Below, one piece after another: positions 7,942 through 17,700 of a DNA stretch of 64,000 bases. The first letter of the stretch is position 1; each line of letters opens with the position of its first letter. The notes beneath the pieces are model-generated. The model made no database searches, was not told the DNA's origin, and worked only from the letters and a program-made list of their open reading frames with translations. Both the position numbers and the translations under genes were made by a program. The DNA comes from an uncultured Faecalibacterium sp. (GTDB lineage Bacteria; Bacillota; Clostridia; Oscillospirales; Ruminococcaceae), in the NCBI GenBank assembly GCA_900540455.1, contig UQGD01000009.1:4226-68225 (forward strand). The letters are read 5' to 3'.

Positions 7942-8940
7942 TTACAGGGAGCCGCGTTCCAGCACGGTATACCCCAACGTCATCTGACGCACCAGGTTTT
8001 TGCTCTGGTCATGGGCTTTATCGCCGATCATCTGCACTAGCATCCGGGCAGCTTCCACCCCCACCTGCTGCTGTTGGAACTGTACCGTAGCCAGACCCGG
8101 TTCCACCACCGCACTGGCCCAGCTATCCCCGATGCCTGCCAGACCGATATCCTGCCCGATCTGGCGGCCCGCTTTCCGCAGTACACCCCATGCGCCCAAG
8201 GCCACCACATCGGTGACGCAGATCACGCCATCCAGTTCCGGGCTCTGCTGGAGCAGCTGTTCCATGCAGTGCGCGCCTTCTTCCAGGGTAAAAGCGCTGC
8301 AATGGACGCAGTGCAGGCTGCTGCGGTCCAATCCTGCCTCTTCCAGCGCCTGCTCCACCCCCAACCGCCGCTCGTATCCGGTGGCCACATCCTTCTCCGG
8401 CCCGGCAATGTACCCCAAATGCCGTCTGCCCCGGGCGATCATTCTGGCTGTCAGCTCACAGGCCGCCGCCCGGTCATCGTTGTACACACAGGACATCTCC
8501 GGGAACCGCTGCCCGGTGATCACGACTGGGACCCGGCACTCCCGCAGCGCCTGCGCCAGAGCCGGGGTATAGACCGTCCCCATCAGGATCACGCCCGCCA
8601 CATAGTTGCGCTGCATCGCAGCCAGGTAATTCAGTTCTCGGTCCTGCCGCAGCTCGGTATTGACCAGCAGCATGAGGTAGCGGCTGGCATCCAGCTCCTG
8701 CGAGATGCCGGTGATCATCTGCCCCACCGACTGGGAACTGATATTGGGGGTGATGACCCCGATCTGATTCACCTTTCCGGTGCGCAGGGTCTGGGCTGCG
8801 GCATCCGGGGCATACCCTGTCTTTTCGATGACAAGGTGGATCGCAGCCCGTTTTTCCGCACTGAGGGGGCCGCCATTCAGGTATCGGCTGACCGCCGCGC
8901 TGGACACCCCTGCCATTTTTGCAATATCACTGATGGTCAT
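7942..8940 (-). CDS. LacI family transcriptional regulator
   Basis: A 332-residue repressor. The helix-turn-helix and hinge helix occupy residues 1 to about 55 (MTISDIAKMAGVSSAAVSRY, then GYAPDAAAQTLRTG), followed by a periplasmic-binding-protein-like sensor domain with IGVITPNISS at its start and GIGDSWASAVVEPGLATV near its end. These proteins bind a sugar or sugar phosphate and release DNA. ATG 8940 follows GTGGAGAGCAGAA. No transporter or glycosidase lies beside it, only the HAD phosphatase downstream, so its target may be that phosphatase or a distant gene. Confidence 0.9.
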   Translation of the reverse strand: MTISDIAKMAGVSSAAVSRYLNGGPLSAEKRAAIHLVIEKTGYAPDAAAQTLRTGKVNQIGVITPNISSQSVGQMITGISQELDASRYLMLLVNTELRQDRELNYLAAMQRNYVAGVILMGTVYTPALAQALRECRVPVVITGQRFPEMSCVYNDDRAAACELTARMIARGRRHLGYIAGPEKDVATGYERRLGVEQALEEAGLDRSSLHCVHCSAFTLEEGAHCMEQLLQQSPELDGVICVTDVVALGAWGVLRKAGRQIGQDIGLAGIGDSWASAVVEPGLATVQFQQQQVGVEAARMLVQMIGDKAHDQSKNLVRQMTLGYTVLERGSL

Positions 8941-9035
8941 TTCTGCTCTCCACTGCCCACTGCAACAAAACAAACTTTCTCGTATCAACGACGAGCACCT
9001 GCAAAGCACCGGCTGCATCCCGGACAAGTATTCTT

Positions 9036-9064
9036 CCAATTTTGTCCTTCACTTACAAAATTGG
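9036..9064. promoter_or_regulatory. 10-bp inverted repeat in the lacI-type leader
   Basis: CCAATTTTGT (9036-9045) and ACAAAATTGG (9055-9064) are perfect inverted copies 9 bases apart. They lie 22-50 bases downstream of the -10 box of the regulator's promoter, a possible operator for autorepression. Confidence 0.5.
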
Positions 9065-9085
9065 TGCTTGCTTCTTTCCAGTCTT

Positions 9086-9114
9086 ATTATAAAGCCCCCT
9101 GCCCGCTGCCGCAA
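9086..9114 (-). promoter_or_regulatory. Promoter of the lacI-type regulator
   Basis: On the minus strand TTGCGG (9114-9109) and TATAAT (9091-9086) are 17 bases apart. The leader would be about 140 bases. Apart from the inverted repeat at 9036-9064 and the terminator at 9189-9235, the 320-base gap shows nothing further. Confidence 0.75.
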
Positions 9115-9188
9115 GAGGCCGATTTTCCGGTTTTTGCCGCAGATACGAGCAGAGTTTTTATCTAGTCTGCACAACCTGGAAATCAAAA

Positions 9189-9235
9189 AACCACGGTCCC
9201 GCCCAACTTCAGCAGATCCAGGCGGAACCATGGTT
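9189..9235. terminator. Terminator hairpin with T-runs on both sides
   Basis: AACCACGGTCCCGCC (9189-9203) pairs with GGCGGAACCATGGTT (9221-9235) with two mismatches. On the minus strand it is followed by TTTTTT, so it ends transcription of the 9263-9997 gene; on the plus strand TCTTTTT follows. Confidence 0.8.
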
Positions 9236-9262
9236 TCTTTTTGCAGAGGATCTCTGCTTATA

Positions 9263-9997
9263 TTACGGCTTCATTCCAGCGGCACGGACCCAAAGTCCCA
9301 CCAAAGCCACTGCCAGCAAAAACAGCAGCAGGCCCCAATTCCGGGCAGGACGTTTTTTCTGGCTGCGGCGGGATGCCGTCTGCGTCCGGCGGCCCTTTGC
9401 ATCCGATCTGGCAGCAGTGCTCCGTTTTGGGGCCGAACTGCGGCTTTTCTGCCCGCTTTTATTGCTTGTGCTGCGCTTGCGGGGCGCAGGTGCCTGCTCC
9501 CCGGCAAGATACTGCTGCGCTTCCCGGGCATACTGGGTCAGCTCCGCCTCGGTAAAAGCGGCATCCAGGTACGCTTCTGCCAGACAGTCTATCGCATCGG
9601 CATAGATGCGGGCCGCTTCCTGGGCATCCTCCGGGCTGCCAGCGTGGGCGGCTTCGTTACGGGCATTGCGCACCGCATGGCACGCCCGGCGGGCGGCGCC
9701 GGAGTGCGGCGCCTGCCCCAGCAGATCCAGGGGACGGGCCGCTTCCTGCTCAGGGTCCAGCAGCACCCGCATACAAAGGGTGGTATCCAGCTGCTGCCAG
9801 CTGGTTTTTCCGGACAGATCCGGCAGGCGGTCGTAATAATCCGGGCTTTCCTCCCGGCGCTGCTGGATATGCTGGAGCAGATCCTCAAACGTATGGCTGC
9901 CGGGGCGCTGCTCCCAGTGCCAGCGCAGCAGCTGACGGCTGATCTCGTCGCACTGGGTCTTGATCTCAAATGCGGTCTGGAGGGACGGTTCCGGCAT
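9263..9997 (-). CDS. Uncharacterised protein with a C-terminal membrane anchor
   Basis: A 244-residue protein that I do not recognise. Residues 1 to about 150 are helical, soluble and rich in Gln, Arg and Glu. Residues about 155-215 are a low-complexity basic Ser/Arg/Lys segment (KRSTSNKSGQKSRSSAPKRS). The end is one hydrophobic helix (WGLLLFLLAVALVGLWV) with only a few residues after it. There is no signal peptide, so the body should stay in the cytoplasm, tethered by its tail. AAAGGAG precedes ATG 9997. It lies downstream of another tail-anchored protein on the same strand, with a hairpin between them. The basic linker could contact nucleic acid or acidic phospholipid, but that is a guess. 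Confidence 0.6.
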   Translation of the reverse strand: MPEPSLQTAFEIKTQCDEISRQLLRWHWEQRPGSHTFEDLLQHIQQRREESPDYYDRLPDLSGKTSWQQLDTTLCMRVLLDPEQEAARPLDLLGQAPHSGAARRACHAVRNARNEAAHAGSPEDAQEAARIYADAIDCLAEAYLDAAFTEAELTQYAREAQQYLAGEQAPAPRKRSTSNKSGQKSRSSAPKRSTAARSDAKGRRTQTASRRSQKKRPARNWGLLLFLLAVALVGLWVRAAGMKP

Positions 9998-10018
9998 AAA
10001 AACTCCTTTCAACACAAG

Positions 10019-10049
10019 AAAAGCGGAGGAAGGCTGCGCCTCCTCCGCC
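10019..10049 (-). terminator. Terminator after the zinc-ribbon protein gene
   Basis: On the minus strand GGCGGAGGAGGC pairs with GCCTTCCTCCGC across a GCA loop, followed by TTTTC. It separates the two tail-anchored protein genes. Confidence 0.7.
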
Positions 10050-10087
10050 ATGGACCCGCTTTTTACAAGGCAGGGTCCTGATTTTTC

Positions 10088-11113
10088 TTACAGGAAAAAC
10101 TGGTAGTAGACAAAACCCCACAGGGCGATGCCTGCGCATACGATGGCCGTGATCGGCGGCACCCAACGGATCAGATGCTCTGCGATGGAATCCCGGCTGT
10201 CGTAGTCCTCGTAATCCTCATCGTCCTCATAGCCTTCGTAGTCCTGCTCCGGCTCCTGCACCCGGCTGGCGTATCTGGGCGCCTGCGCAGGGCGGGCAGG
10301 TGCCTGCTGCTGCGGTGCAGGCTCAAACCTCTCCCGGGCGTCCAGCACACGCGTCATATCCTGTTCCGGCTCGGCGTGCACAGGCTCGGCCTGCTGTCCG
10401 TACGGCGGCATGATCCGCGTGGCTTCCTCCTCCGGCTGTGCAGCCGGACGGGGGGCGACCCGGGTGGGTTCCTCCGCCTCCGGAACGCTGGGGCTTGGCT
10501 CCTGAGACGGCGCTGCTGGCTGCAGCAAGCTGTTCAGCGCATTTTGCAGCAGGATGCGGTCACAGCCACATTCGCTGCAGTAAACGGTATCCTCTTCTTT
10601 CGGGTGGAATGCACCGCAGGCGCAGTACCAGCCGCCATTGTCCAGGACCTGCGGCAGATACTTCATGCCCTTGCGGTTCATCCGGGCTTCCAGCGCAGAC
10701 TGGAGATCCGACTCCAGGCGCTTAGGCGCCGGCAGCCGCATCCGCTTGATCTGGTCCAGGTGAACGACCCGCTTGCCGTTATACACGCTCTTCAGCGAGA
10801 CATCCACGCTGGTGATGGCTTTGGGGGTGACAAACACAGCATCATCCATGCCAAAGCTCTCGCCCGGCTGAACTTCCAGGTCGCAGTACTCAAACTCGTC
10901 CTCACAGAGGATCACTCCGTCCACGCCCTTGCACTTAAAGTGTACCTCCAGCGCAGTAAGCACCACCCGGGAGATATTCTTGAAGGTCAGGCAGACGGCG
11001 TGTTCGCCGCTTTGTTCCCCACGCAGCAGCTCCACGCAGACGAACTGCACCGGGCTGCCCGGGGTGTAATAGTTGGCCCGCGTTTGGGCCACCAGGGTAA
11101 AATTCTCCTCCAT
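10088..11113 (-). CDS. Zinc-ribbon protein with acidic linker and C-terminal membrane helix
   Basis: A 341-residue protein of unknown function. Residues 1 to about 150 look like a beta-sandwich (alternating strands such as AVCLTFKNISRVVLTALEVH). A zinc ribbon follows at about 185-210, with CACG and YCSECG as the two cysteine knuckles. A long Pro/Glu/Ala-rich and then strongly acidic linker (EGYEDDEDYEDYDSRD) leads to a final membrane helix (ITAIVCAGIALWGFVYYQFF). There is no signal peptide, so the zinc-ribbon body should be cytoplasmic. ATG 11113 follows AAAGGAGCGAGTTTG. It lies 26 bases downstream of ftsH on the same strand and may be cotranscribed. A role in envelope stress or protein quality control is inferred only from that position. 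Confidence 0.6.
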   Translation of the reverse strand: MEENFTLVAQTRANYYTPGSPVQFVCVELLRGEQSGEHAVCLTFKNISRVVLTALEVHFKCKGVDGVILCEDEFEYCDLEVQPGESFGMDDAVFVTPKAITSVDVSLKSVYNGKRVVHLDQIKRMRLPAPKRLESDLQSALEARMNRKGMKYLPQVLDNGGWYCACGAFHPKEEDTVYCSECGCDRILLQNALNSLLQPAAPSQEPSPSVPEAEEPTRVAPRPAAQPEEEATRIMPPYGQQAEPVHAEPEQDMTRVLDARERFEPAPQQQAPARPAQAPRYASRVQEPEQDYEGYEDDEDYEDYDSRDSIAEHLIRWVPPITAIVCAGIALWGFVYYQFFL

Positions 11114-11139
11114 CAAACTCGCTCCTTTCCCACCGAGGC

Positions 11140-13206
<2,067 letters not shown>

Positions 13207-13240
13207 TCAGATCAACTCCAATTCATAAAAGATAGTTGCC

Positions 13241-13786
13241 TTACTTTTCGTATACGCTGGGCTTCAGCACTCCCACATAGGGCAGGTTGCGGTATTTTTC
13301 GTCGTAGTCCAGGCCATAACCCACCACAAACTCATCCGGCACCTGGAAGCCGATGTAGTCTGCCTGGATGTCTGCCCGGCGGCGGCTGGGCTTATCCAGG
13401 ATCGCGCAGATCCGCACCGAGTTGGGGTCGCGCATCTTCAGCATGGGCACAAGGTTGGAGAGGGTGACGCCAGTGTCCAGAATGTCCTCCACGATCAGCA
13501 CGTCCTTACCGGACAGGTCACTGTCCAGATCCTTGATGATCTTGACCAGACCCGTGGTCGTCGTGCCTGCGCCGTAGCTGGACACCACCATAAAATCAAT
13601 GCTGCAAGGGATGGTGACCGCCCGCATCAGGTCGGCCATGAACACCACGGCGCCTTTCAGGATGGACACCAGGACAAGATCCTTGCCGGCATAGTCCTGG
13701 CTGATCTGCGCACCCAACTGGGCAACCTTGTCTTTCAGCTGCTGCTCAGACACCAGAACAGCGCGGATATCATCGTTCATACTCAT
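13241..13786 (-). CDS. hpt: Hypoxanthine phosphoribosyltransferase
   Basis: A 181-residue purine-salvage enzyme that converts hypoxanthine (and guanine) plus PRPP to IMP (GMP). The PRPP loop VLIVEDILDTGVTLSNL is intact. SILKGAVVFMADL supplies the pyrophosphate loop, DFMVVSSYGAGTTTTG is the flexible loop, and a C-terminal VGYGLDYDEKYRNLPYVG closes the base pocket. ATG overlaps the tilS stop codon as ATGA, which implies translational coupling. Confidence 0.97.
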   Translation of the reverse strand: MSMNDDIRAVLVSEQQLKDKVAQLGAQISQDYAGKDLVLVSILKGAVVFMADLMRAVTIPCSIDFMVVSSYGAGTTTTGLVKIIKDLDSDLSGKDVLIVEDILDTGVTLSNLVPMLKMRDPNSVRICAILDKPSRRRADIQADYIGFQVPDEFVVGYGLDYDEKYRNLPYVGVLKPSVYEK

Positions 13787-15234
13787 GATTCAACTTCCTC
13801 CATTTTCTGCTCCCGCAGTTCCAACACCTGGACACTGTCCGGCCCAGGGGCCAGCCCCTCAGCGAAGCCTGCACCCCAGACCCACAGCACCTGGCTGCCG
13901 TCTGCCAGCAAAGGCAGACCGTCCCGCCACTGAGGCGGGATGCCCGCCTCATTCATCCATTTTCGCAGCGGTCTGCTGCCGTCCCGCCCGGCGGGATGGT
14001 AACGGTCCCCCGGCTGGCGGCAGCGCAGCACAAGTGTGGAATGTAACGTAGTTATTCTAACATAATCTGCGTAGTTTTTTAAGTCTTTTTTGTGAACGTG
14101 CTGTGTTTTTTCTCCAAAAATCGGCCCGCAAAGCCGAGTTTTCAGCATTTTGCCCCCAGACAGGGGGTATTGCGTGCATCGTTCCGGCGCAAAAGGCCGG
14201 GCGGCAAAGGGGCAGAATAGCGGCGGCGCAGCACTCGTGCGCCACAGCACGCCTTCTTTAGCGGCAAGGCCGACCCCTGCTGTCAGCTGCACAGCGCCCT
14301 GACCACATTCCACCAGAGCGCACAGCCGCTGTACATCGTCCTCGGTCAGATCCTGCAGCTGGGCAGCCAGCGCCCGCATCCCCTCTGCAAGGATCAGCGG
14401 GTCTGCCGCCCGGAGCGGCTCCAGACTCCAGACCCCTTCCCCAGCTGCCAAGGCATACCGTGCCCCGGCAGGCAGTCCAGCGGCCGATGTCCGCCGGGCT
14501 GCAGAGAGCAAAGCCGCTGCCTGCCGGGCAAAATAGGCATCCGCACGGGCGGCCCGCTCACAAAAGCGGGCCAGGTTCCGCTCTGCACCCGCATTGACCC
14601 CCCGCAGCGCAGGCAGCGCCGCATGGCGCAGCCGGTTGCGGGCGTAGGCATCGCTGTGGTTCGTCTCATCGGTCACCCAAAGCTGTCCCAGGGCCTGGCA
14701 GACCGCCTCGGTCTCGGCACGGGTCAGCCCCAGCAGGGGCCGCAGGTACGCCCCCCGCACCGGGCGGATGCCTGCCGCCCCATGCAGTCCGGCCCCCCGC
14801 GCCAGCCGGAACAGCAGCGTTTCTGCCTGGTCAGTAGCAGTATGGGCCGTTGCCACCCGGTCTATCCCTTGGGCAAGCTGGCTCTCAAAATGTCCATACC
14901 GCAGCTGGCGTGCCCAATCCTCGCTGGCATTGTCCGGCACAGCCTCTTTAGGCGCACTGAACACCTGCAGCGGCACCCCCAGCCGGGCACATTCGGCCCG
15001 GACAAAGGCTTCGTCCCGGTCTGCTGCCTGCCCCCGCAGCCCATGGTTCACATGGCAGGCGGAGAGCTGAAAGCCCACCTGCGGCTGCACCAGCAGCAAC
15101 AGCCGCAGCAGCGCCATGCTGTCTGCCCCGCCGGACACCGCTGCCGCCACCCGCAGCCCTGTCAGCTGCTGGCTGCGGCAGAACCCCGCCGTCTGCACCA
15201 GGGCATCGGCCAGGATATCCTCCGGACGGCGCAT
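13783..15234 (-). CDS. tilS: tRNA(Ile)-lysidine synthase TilS
   Basis: A 483-residue ATP-dependent ligase that converts C34 of tRNA-Ile(CAU) to lysidine, so that it reads AUA. The PP-loop is AAVSGGADSMALL, with CHVNHGLRG and VATAHTATDQAETLLFRL as further N-domain motifs. The C-terminal substrate-binding domain ends with LRCRQPGDRYHPAG and RKWMNEAGIPPQWRDGLPL. Its ATG shares one base with the dnaB stop (TGATG), and its own stop overlaps hpt. The gene is essential in most bacteria. Confidence 0.96.
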   Translation of the reverse strand: MRRPEDILADALVQTAGFCRSQQLTGLRVAAAVSGGADSMALLRLLLLVQPQVGFQLSACHVNHGLRGQAADRDEAFVRAECARLGVPLQVFSAPKEAVPDNASEDWARQLRYGHFESQLAQGIDRVATAHTATDQAETLLFRLARGAGLHGAAGIRPVRGAYLRPLLGLTRAETEAVCQALGQLWVTDETNHSDAYARNRLRHAALPALRGVNAGAERNLARFCERAARADAYFARQAAALLSAARRTSAAGLPAGARYALAAGEGVWSLEPLRAADPLILAEGMRALAAQLQDLTEDDVQRLCALVECGQGAVQLTAGVGLAAKEGVLWRTSAAPPLFCPFAARPFAPERCTQYPLSGGKMLKTRLCGPIFGEKTQHVHKKDLKNYADYVRITTLHSTLVLRCRQPGDRYHPAGRDGSRPLRKWMNEAGIPPQWRDGLPLLADGSQVLWVWGAGFAEGLAPGPDSVQVLELREQKMEEVES

Positions 15235-16634
15235 CAGCGTTTGAAGTCCACATCCATAAAGCGGGTGTGGGCGCCGTCCCAGCCCAGGGGCACGGTACTG
15301 GTCTCACCATGGCGGTTTTTTGCCACGATGCACTCTGCTGTATCCGCATCCACATCCGAGCCGTCCGGGTTCTGGCTGGCATAGTAGGAGTCCCGGTACA
15401 GGAACAGGACGCAGTCTGCATCCTGCTCGATGGAGCCGGAGTCTCGCAGGTCGGACAGCTGCGGCCGGTGGCTGGAGTTTGCACCCTGTTTTTCCACCGC
15501 ACGGGACAGCTGGCTCAGCGCGATGATGGGCACATTCATCTCTTTGGCCATGATCTTCAGGTTTCGGGTAATGGAGCTGATCTCCTGCACCCGGTTCTCG
15601 GTGCGCTGGCCCGAGGTCATCAGCTGCAGGTAGTCGATGACGATCAGGCCCACATTGGGGCGGGTGGGGTCCTGGTTCACCCGGCGGATCTTGGCCTTCA
15701 TCTCGGTAATGGTGATGCCGGAAGTATCGTCCATATAAATGGGGGCATCGTGAAGTTTCTCGGTGGCGAGAGCCAGGTACTCCCAGTCCTCTGCCCGCAG
15801 CGCACCGGTACGGAACGCCTGGCTGTCAATGCCCGCCTCTGCAGAGAGGATACGGTTTGTAAGCTGTTCCTTGGTCATTTCCAAGCTGAAAATGGCCACC
15901 GGCACCTTTTGCTGCATCGCCACACGGGTGGCGATGTTCAGCGCAAAACTGGTCTTGCCCATACCGGGGCGGGCGGCCAGGATGATCAGGTCGCCCCGTC
16001 CCAGACCGGTAAGCACCGTATCCAGCAGACGGAACCCGGTGGGGATGCCCTTGTACTTATCCGCATCCGGGCCGCTGATCTTTTGCAGGTTGGACAGCGT
16101 TTCCACCATACTGGAGCTCAGGGGGGTCAGGGCGCTGGAGTCCCGTCCGGAGCGGATCTCGTAGATACGCTGCTCGGCGTTTTCCAAAAGCAGGTCGGCG
16201 TCCGGTTCATCGCCGGCATCCTGCAGGATGTCCTTTGCCACCCCCATCAGCTGGCGCACCAGATATTTTTCCTGCACGATCTGGGCATAAGCCCGGACGT
16301 TGGAGATGCTGGGCACCGTCTCGGCCAAACCGGTCAGATAGACCTTGGCCTCATCCGGGCTGGCAAACACCCCGTCGGAGATCACCGCATCCAGCAGGGT
16401 GACAAAATCAATGGTCTGGTCGCTGGTAAACAGCCGCAGCATCTCGGACCAGATCTGGGCGTTCTGGCGGGTGTAGAACATCTCCGGCCGGATGATCTCC
16501 ACCAGGTCGGTCAGGGTGTCGGGCTTGAGCAGTACTGCGCCCAGCACGCTTTGCTCTGCCTGCATACTGTACGGCAGGCTGATGCCCACGCTTTCCAAGT
16601 TCAGATCATTTGCATAGCGTCGTTCGTTCGGCAT
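15234..16634 (-). CDS. dnaB: Replicative DNA helicase DnaB
   Basis: A 466-residue hexameric 5'-3' helicase that unwinds DNA at the replication fork and recruits primase. The N-terminal collar domain starts at LPYSMQAEQSVLGAVLL. The RecA-type motor contains Walker A ARPGMGKTSFALN, SLEMTKEQLTNR, Walker B LIVIDYLQLM, QISSITRNLK-type motif 3 and SDLRDSGSIEQDAD. No intein interrupts it. It lies after rplI in the usual Firmicutes order, but a terminator hairpin sits between them. GAGGGATAACGACC precedes the ATG. Confidence 0.97.
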   Translation of the reverse strand: MPNERRYANDLNLESVGISLPYSMQAEQSVLGAVLLKPDTLTDLVEIIRPEMFYTRQNAQIWSEMLRLFTSDQTIDFVTLLDAVISDGVFASPDEAKVYLTGLAETVPSISNVRAYAQIVQEKYLVRQLMGVAKDILQDAGDEPDADLLLENAEQRIYEIRSGRDSSALTPLSSSMVETLSNLQKISGPDADKYKGIPTGFRLLDTVLTGLGRGDLIILAARPGMGKTSFALNIATRVAMQQKVPVAIFSLEMTKEQLTNRILSAEAGIDSQAFRTGALRAEDWEYLALATEKLHDAPIYMDDTSGITITEMKAKIRRVNQDPTRPNVGLIVIDYLQLMTSGQRTENRVQEISSITRNLKIMAKEMNVPIIALSQLSRAVEKQGANSSHRPQLSDLRDSGSIEQDADCVLFLYRDSYYASQNPDGSDVDADTAECIVAKNRHGETSTVPLGWDGAHTRFMDVDFKR

Positions 16635-16680
16635 GGTCGTTATCCCTCTTTATCTATGGCGCTGTCCTGCCCGAAAAGCC

Positions 16681-16714
16681 AAAAAGCGCTCCCCCCGCTC
16701 AGAGGAGGGAGCGC
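16681..16714 (-). terminator. Terminator between rplI and dnaB
   Basis: On the minus strand GCGCTCCCTCC pairs with GGGGGGAGCGC and TTTTT follows. It starts 28 bases past the rplI stop. dnaB would then depend on read-through or on a weak promoter that I cannot identify in the 46 bases left. Confidence 0.8.
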
Positions 16715-16742
16715 AGACAGGCCGGGCAGCGTCAGGGCAGCG

Positions 16743-17198
16743 TCAGGCCTGCTCTACCTCTACACTGATCTTGAAGCTGGGCACGACACCCACATACAGG
16801 CGCACCTTGGCGTTGAACACGCCTGCATCCTTGATATCCTTGGTCTCCAGCTCGATCTTCTTTTTATCGATGGGGGCGCCGGTCAGCTCCGAAAGAACAG
16901 CGGCCACTTCCTTGCTGGTCACCTTGCCATGCAGCCGGCCGGATGCACCGCCCTTGGCCCGCACAGTAACGGTCTTGTCCTGGATCTTCTCTGCCAGAGC
17001 CTTGGCAGCAGCCAGGTTCTCGGCCTCATGGAAATCAGCGGCTTCCTCCTTGCCGCGGGCCACGTTCAGTGCGCTGGCATCGGCCACAGCCGCCAGCTTG
17101 CGCGGCAAAAGGAAGTTGCGGGCGTAGCCGTCCGAGACCTCATGGATCTCGTCCTTCTTGCCAATACCCTTGACGTCCTGTTTCAGAATCACTTTCAT
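16743..17198 (-). CDS. rplI: Large ribosomal subunit protein bL9
   Basis: A 151-residue protein of the 50S subunit that binds 23S rRNA near the L1 stalk and limits frameshifting. The N-terminal domain MKVILKQDVKGIGKKDEIHE with GYARNFLLPRKLA is diagnostic. A long connecting helix and the C-terminal domain (LHGKVTSKEVAAVLSE) follow. Length is normal for the family. Confidence 0.97.
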   Translation of the reverse strand: MKVILKQDVKGIGKKDEIHEVSDGYARNFLLPRKLAAVADASALNVARGKEEAADFHEAENLAAAKALAEKIQDKTVTVRAKGGASGRLHGKVTSKEVAAVLSELTGAPIDKKKIELETKDIKDAGVFNAKVRLYVGVVPSFKISVEVEQA

Positions 17199-17253
17199 AG
17201 TATATCCCTCTTTTCCCGCCGGGGATGCCCCAGCGTGCTGTTTTCACACCTTT

Positions 17254-17282
17254 AGTATACCGCATCCGCCGATATTCGGCAA
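17254..17282 (-). promoter_or_regulatory. Promoter of rplI
   Basis: On the minus strand TTGCCG (17282-17277) and TATACT (17259-17254) have a 17-base spacer, about 56 bases upstream of the rplI ATG. Confidence 0.75.
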
Positions 17283-17324
17283 GAGGGGCAGCAGGTACAC
17301 ATCCGCCCCTTCCGGATCCTGACT

Positions 17325-17669
17325 TTATTCCAGCATCTCCTCCACGATCTGCTGAAAATCGTGAAGAAAAGCATCTTCGCCCAAGGTATTCATCTTAAAA
17401 AAGACCGCCTCGCTTCCGCCCGCAGTAATGGCAGACAAGCGGATGGGACCCTCCCCATTCTGGAACAGGGTCACCGTCAGCGAAAGCCGGTTGCCGCCCA
17501 TCATGCTGTACCGCTCAAATACCCGGACACTGCACCGGGCCTCTCCGTCCCTGAAATCGCTGCCGTCCTCCAGATCAGCAGACCAGCTGCCATCCACCAC
17601 AGCCTGCTCCAGCTTGGGCAGCAGGGCATCGAACTTTCCTGTGCGGATGGTGGTTTCCCAAATAGCCAT
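17325..17669 (-). CDS. Small conserved cytoplasmic protein (possibly DUF6054-like)
   Basis: A 114-residue soluble protein without signal peptide or membrane segment. The fold looks alpha/beta: an N-terminal helix (GKFDALLPKLEQAVVDG), a strand block with VRVFERYSMMGGNRLSLTVTL, a loop ITAGGSEAVFFKMNTLGE and a C-terminal helix. The layout recalls the uncharacterised DUF6054 family, but I could not verify that. AGGAGGCACC precedes the ATG. It lies 31 bases after the YfhO gene, so the two are probably cotranscribed. Confidence 0.6.
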   Translation of the reverse strand: MAIWETTIRTGKFDALLPKLEQAVVDGSWSADLEDGSDFRDGEARCSVRVFERYSMMGGNRLSLTVTLFQNGEGPIRLSAITAGGSEAVFFKMNTLGEDAFLHDFQQIVEEMLE

Positions 17670-17700
17670 AGGTGCCTCCTTTTTTTGATGCTTTTATGCG

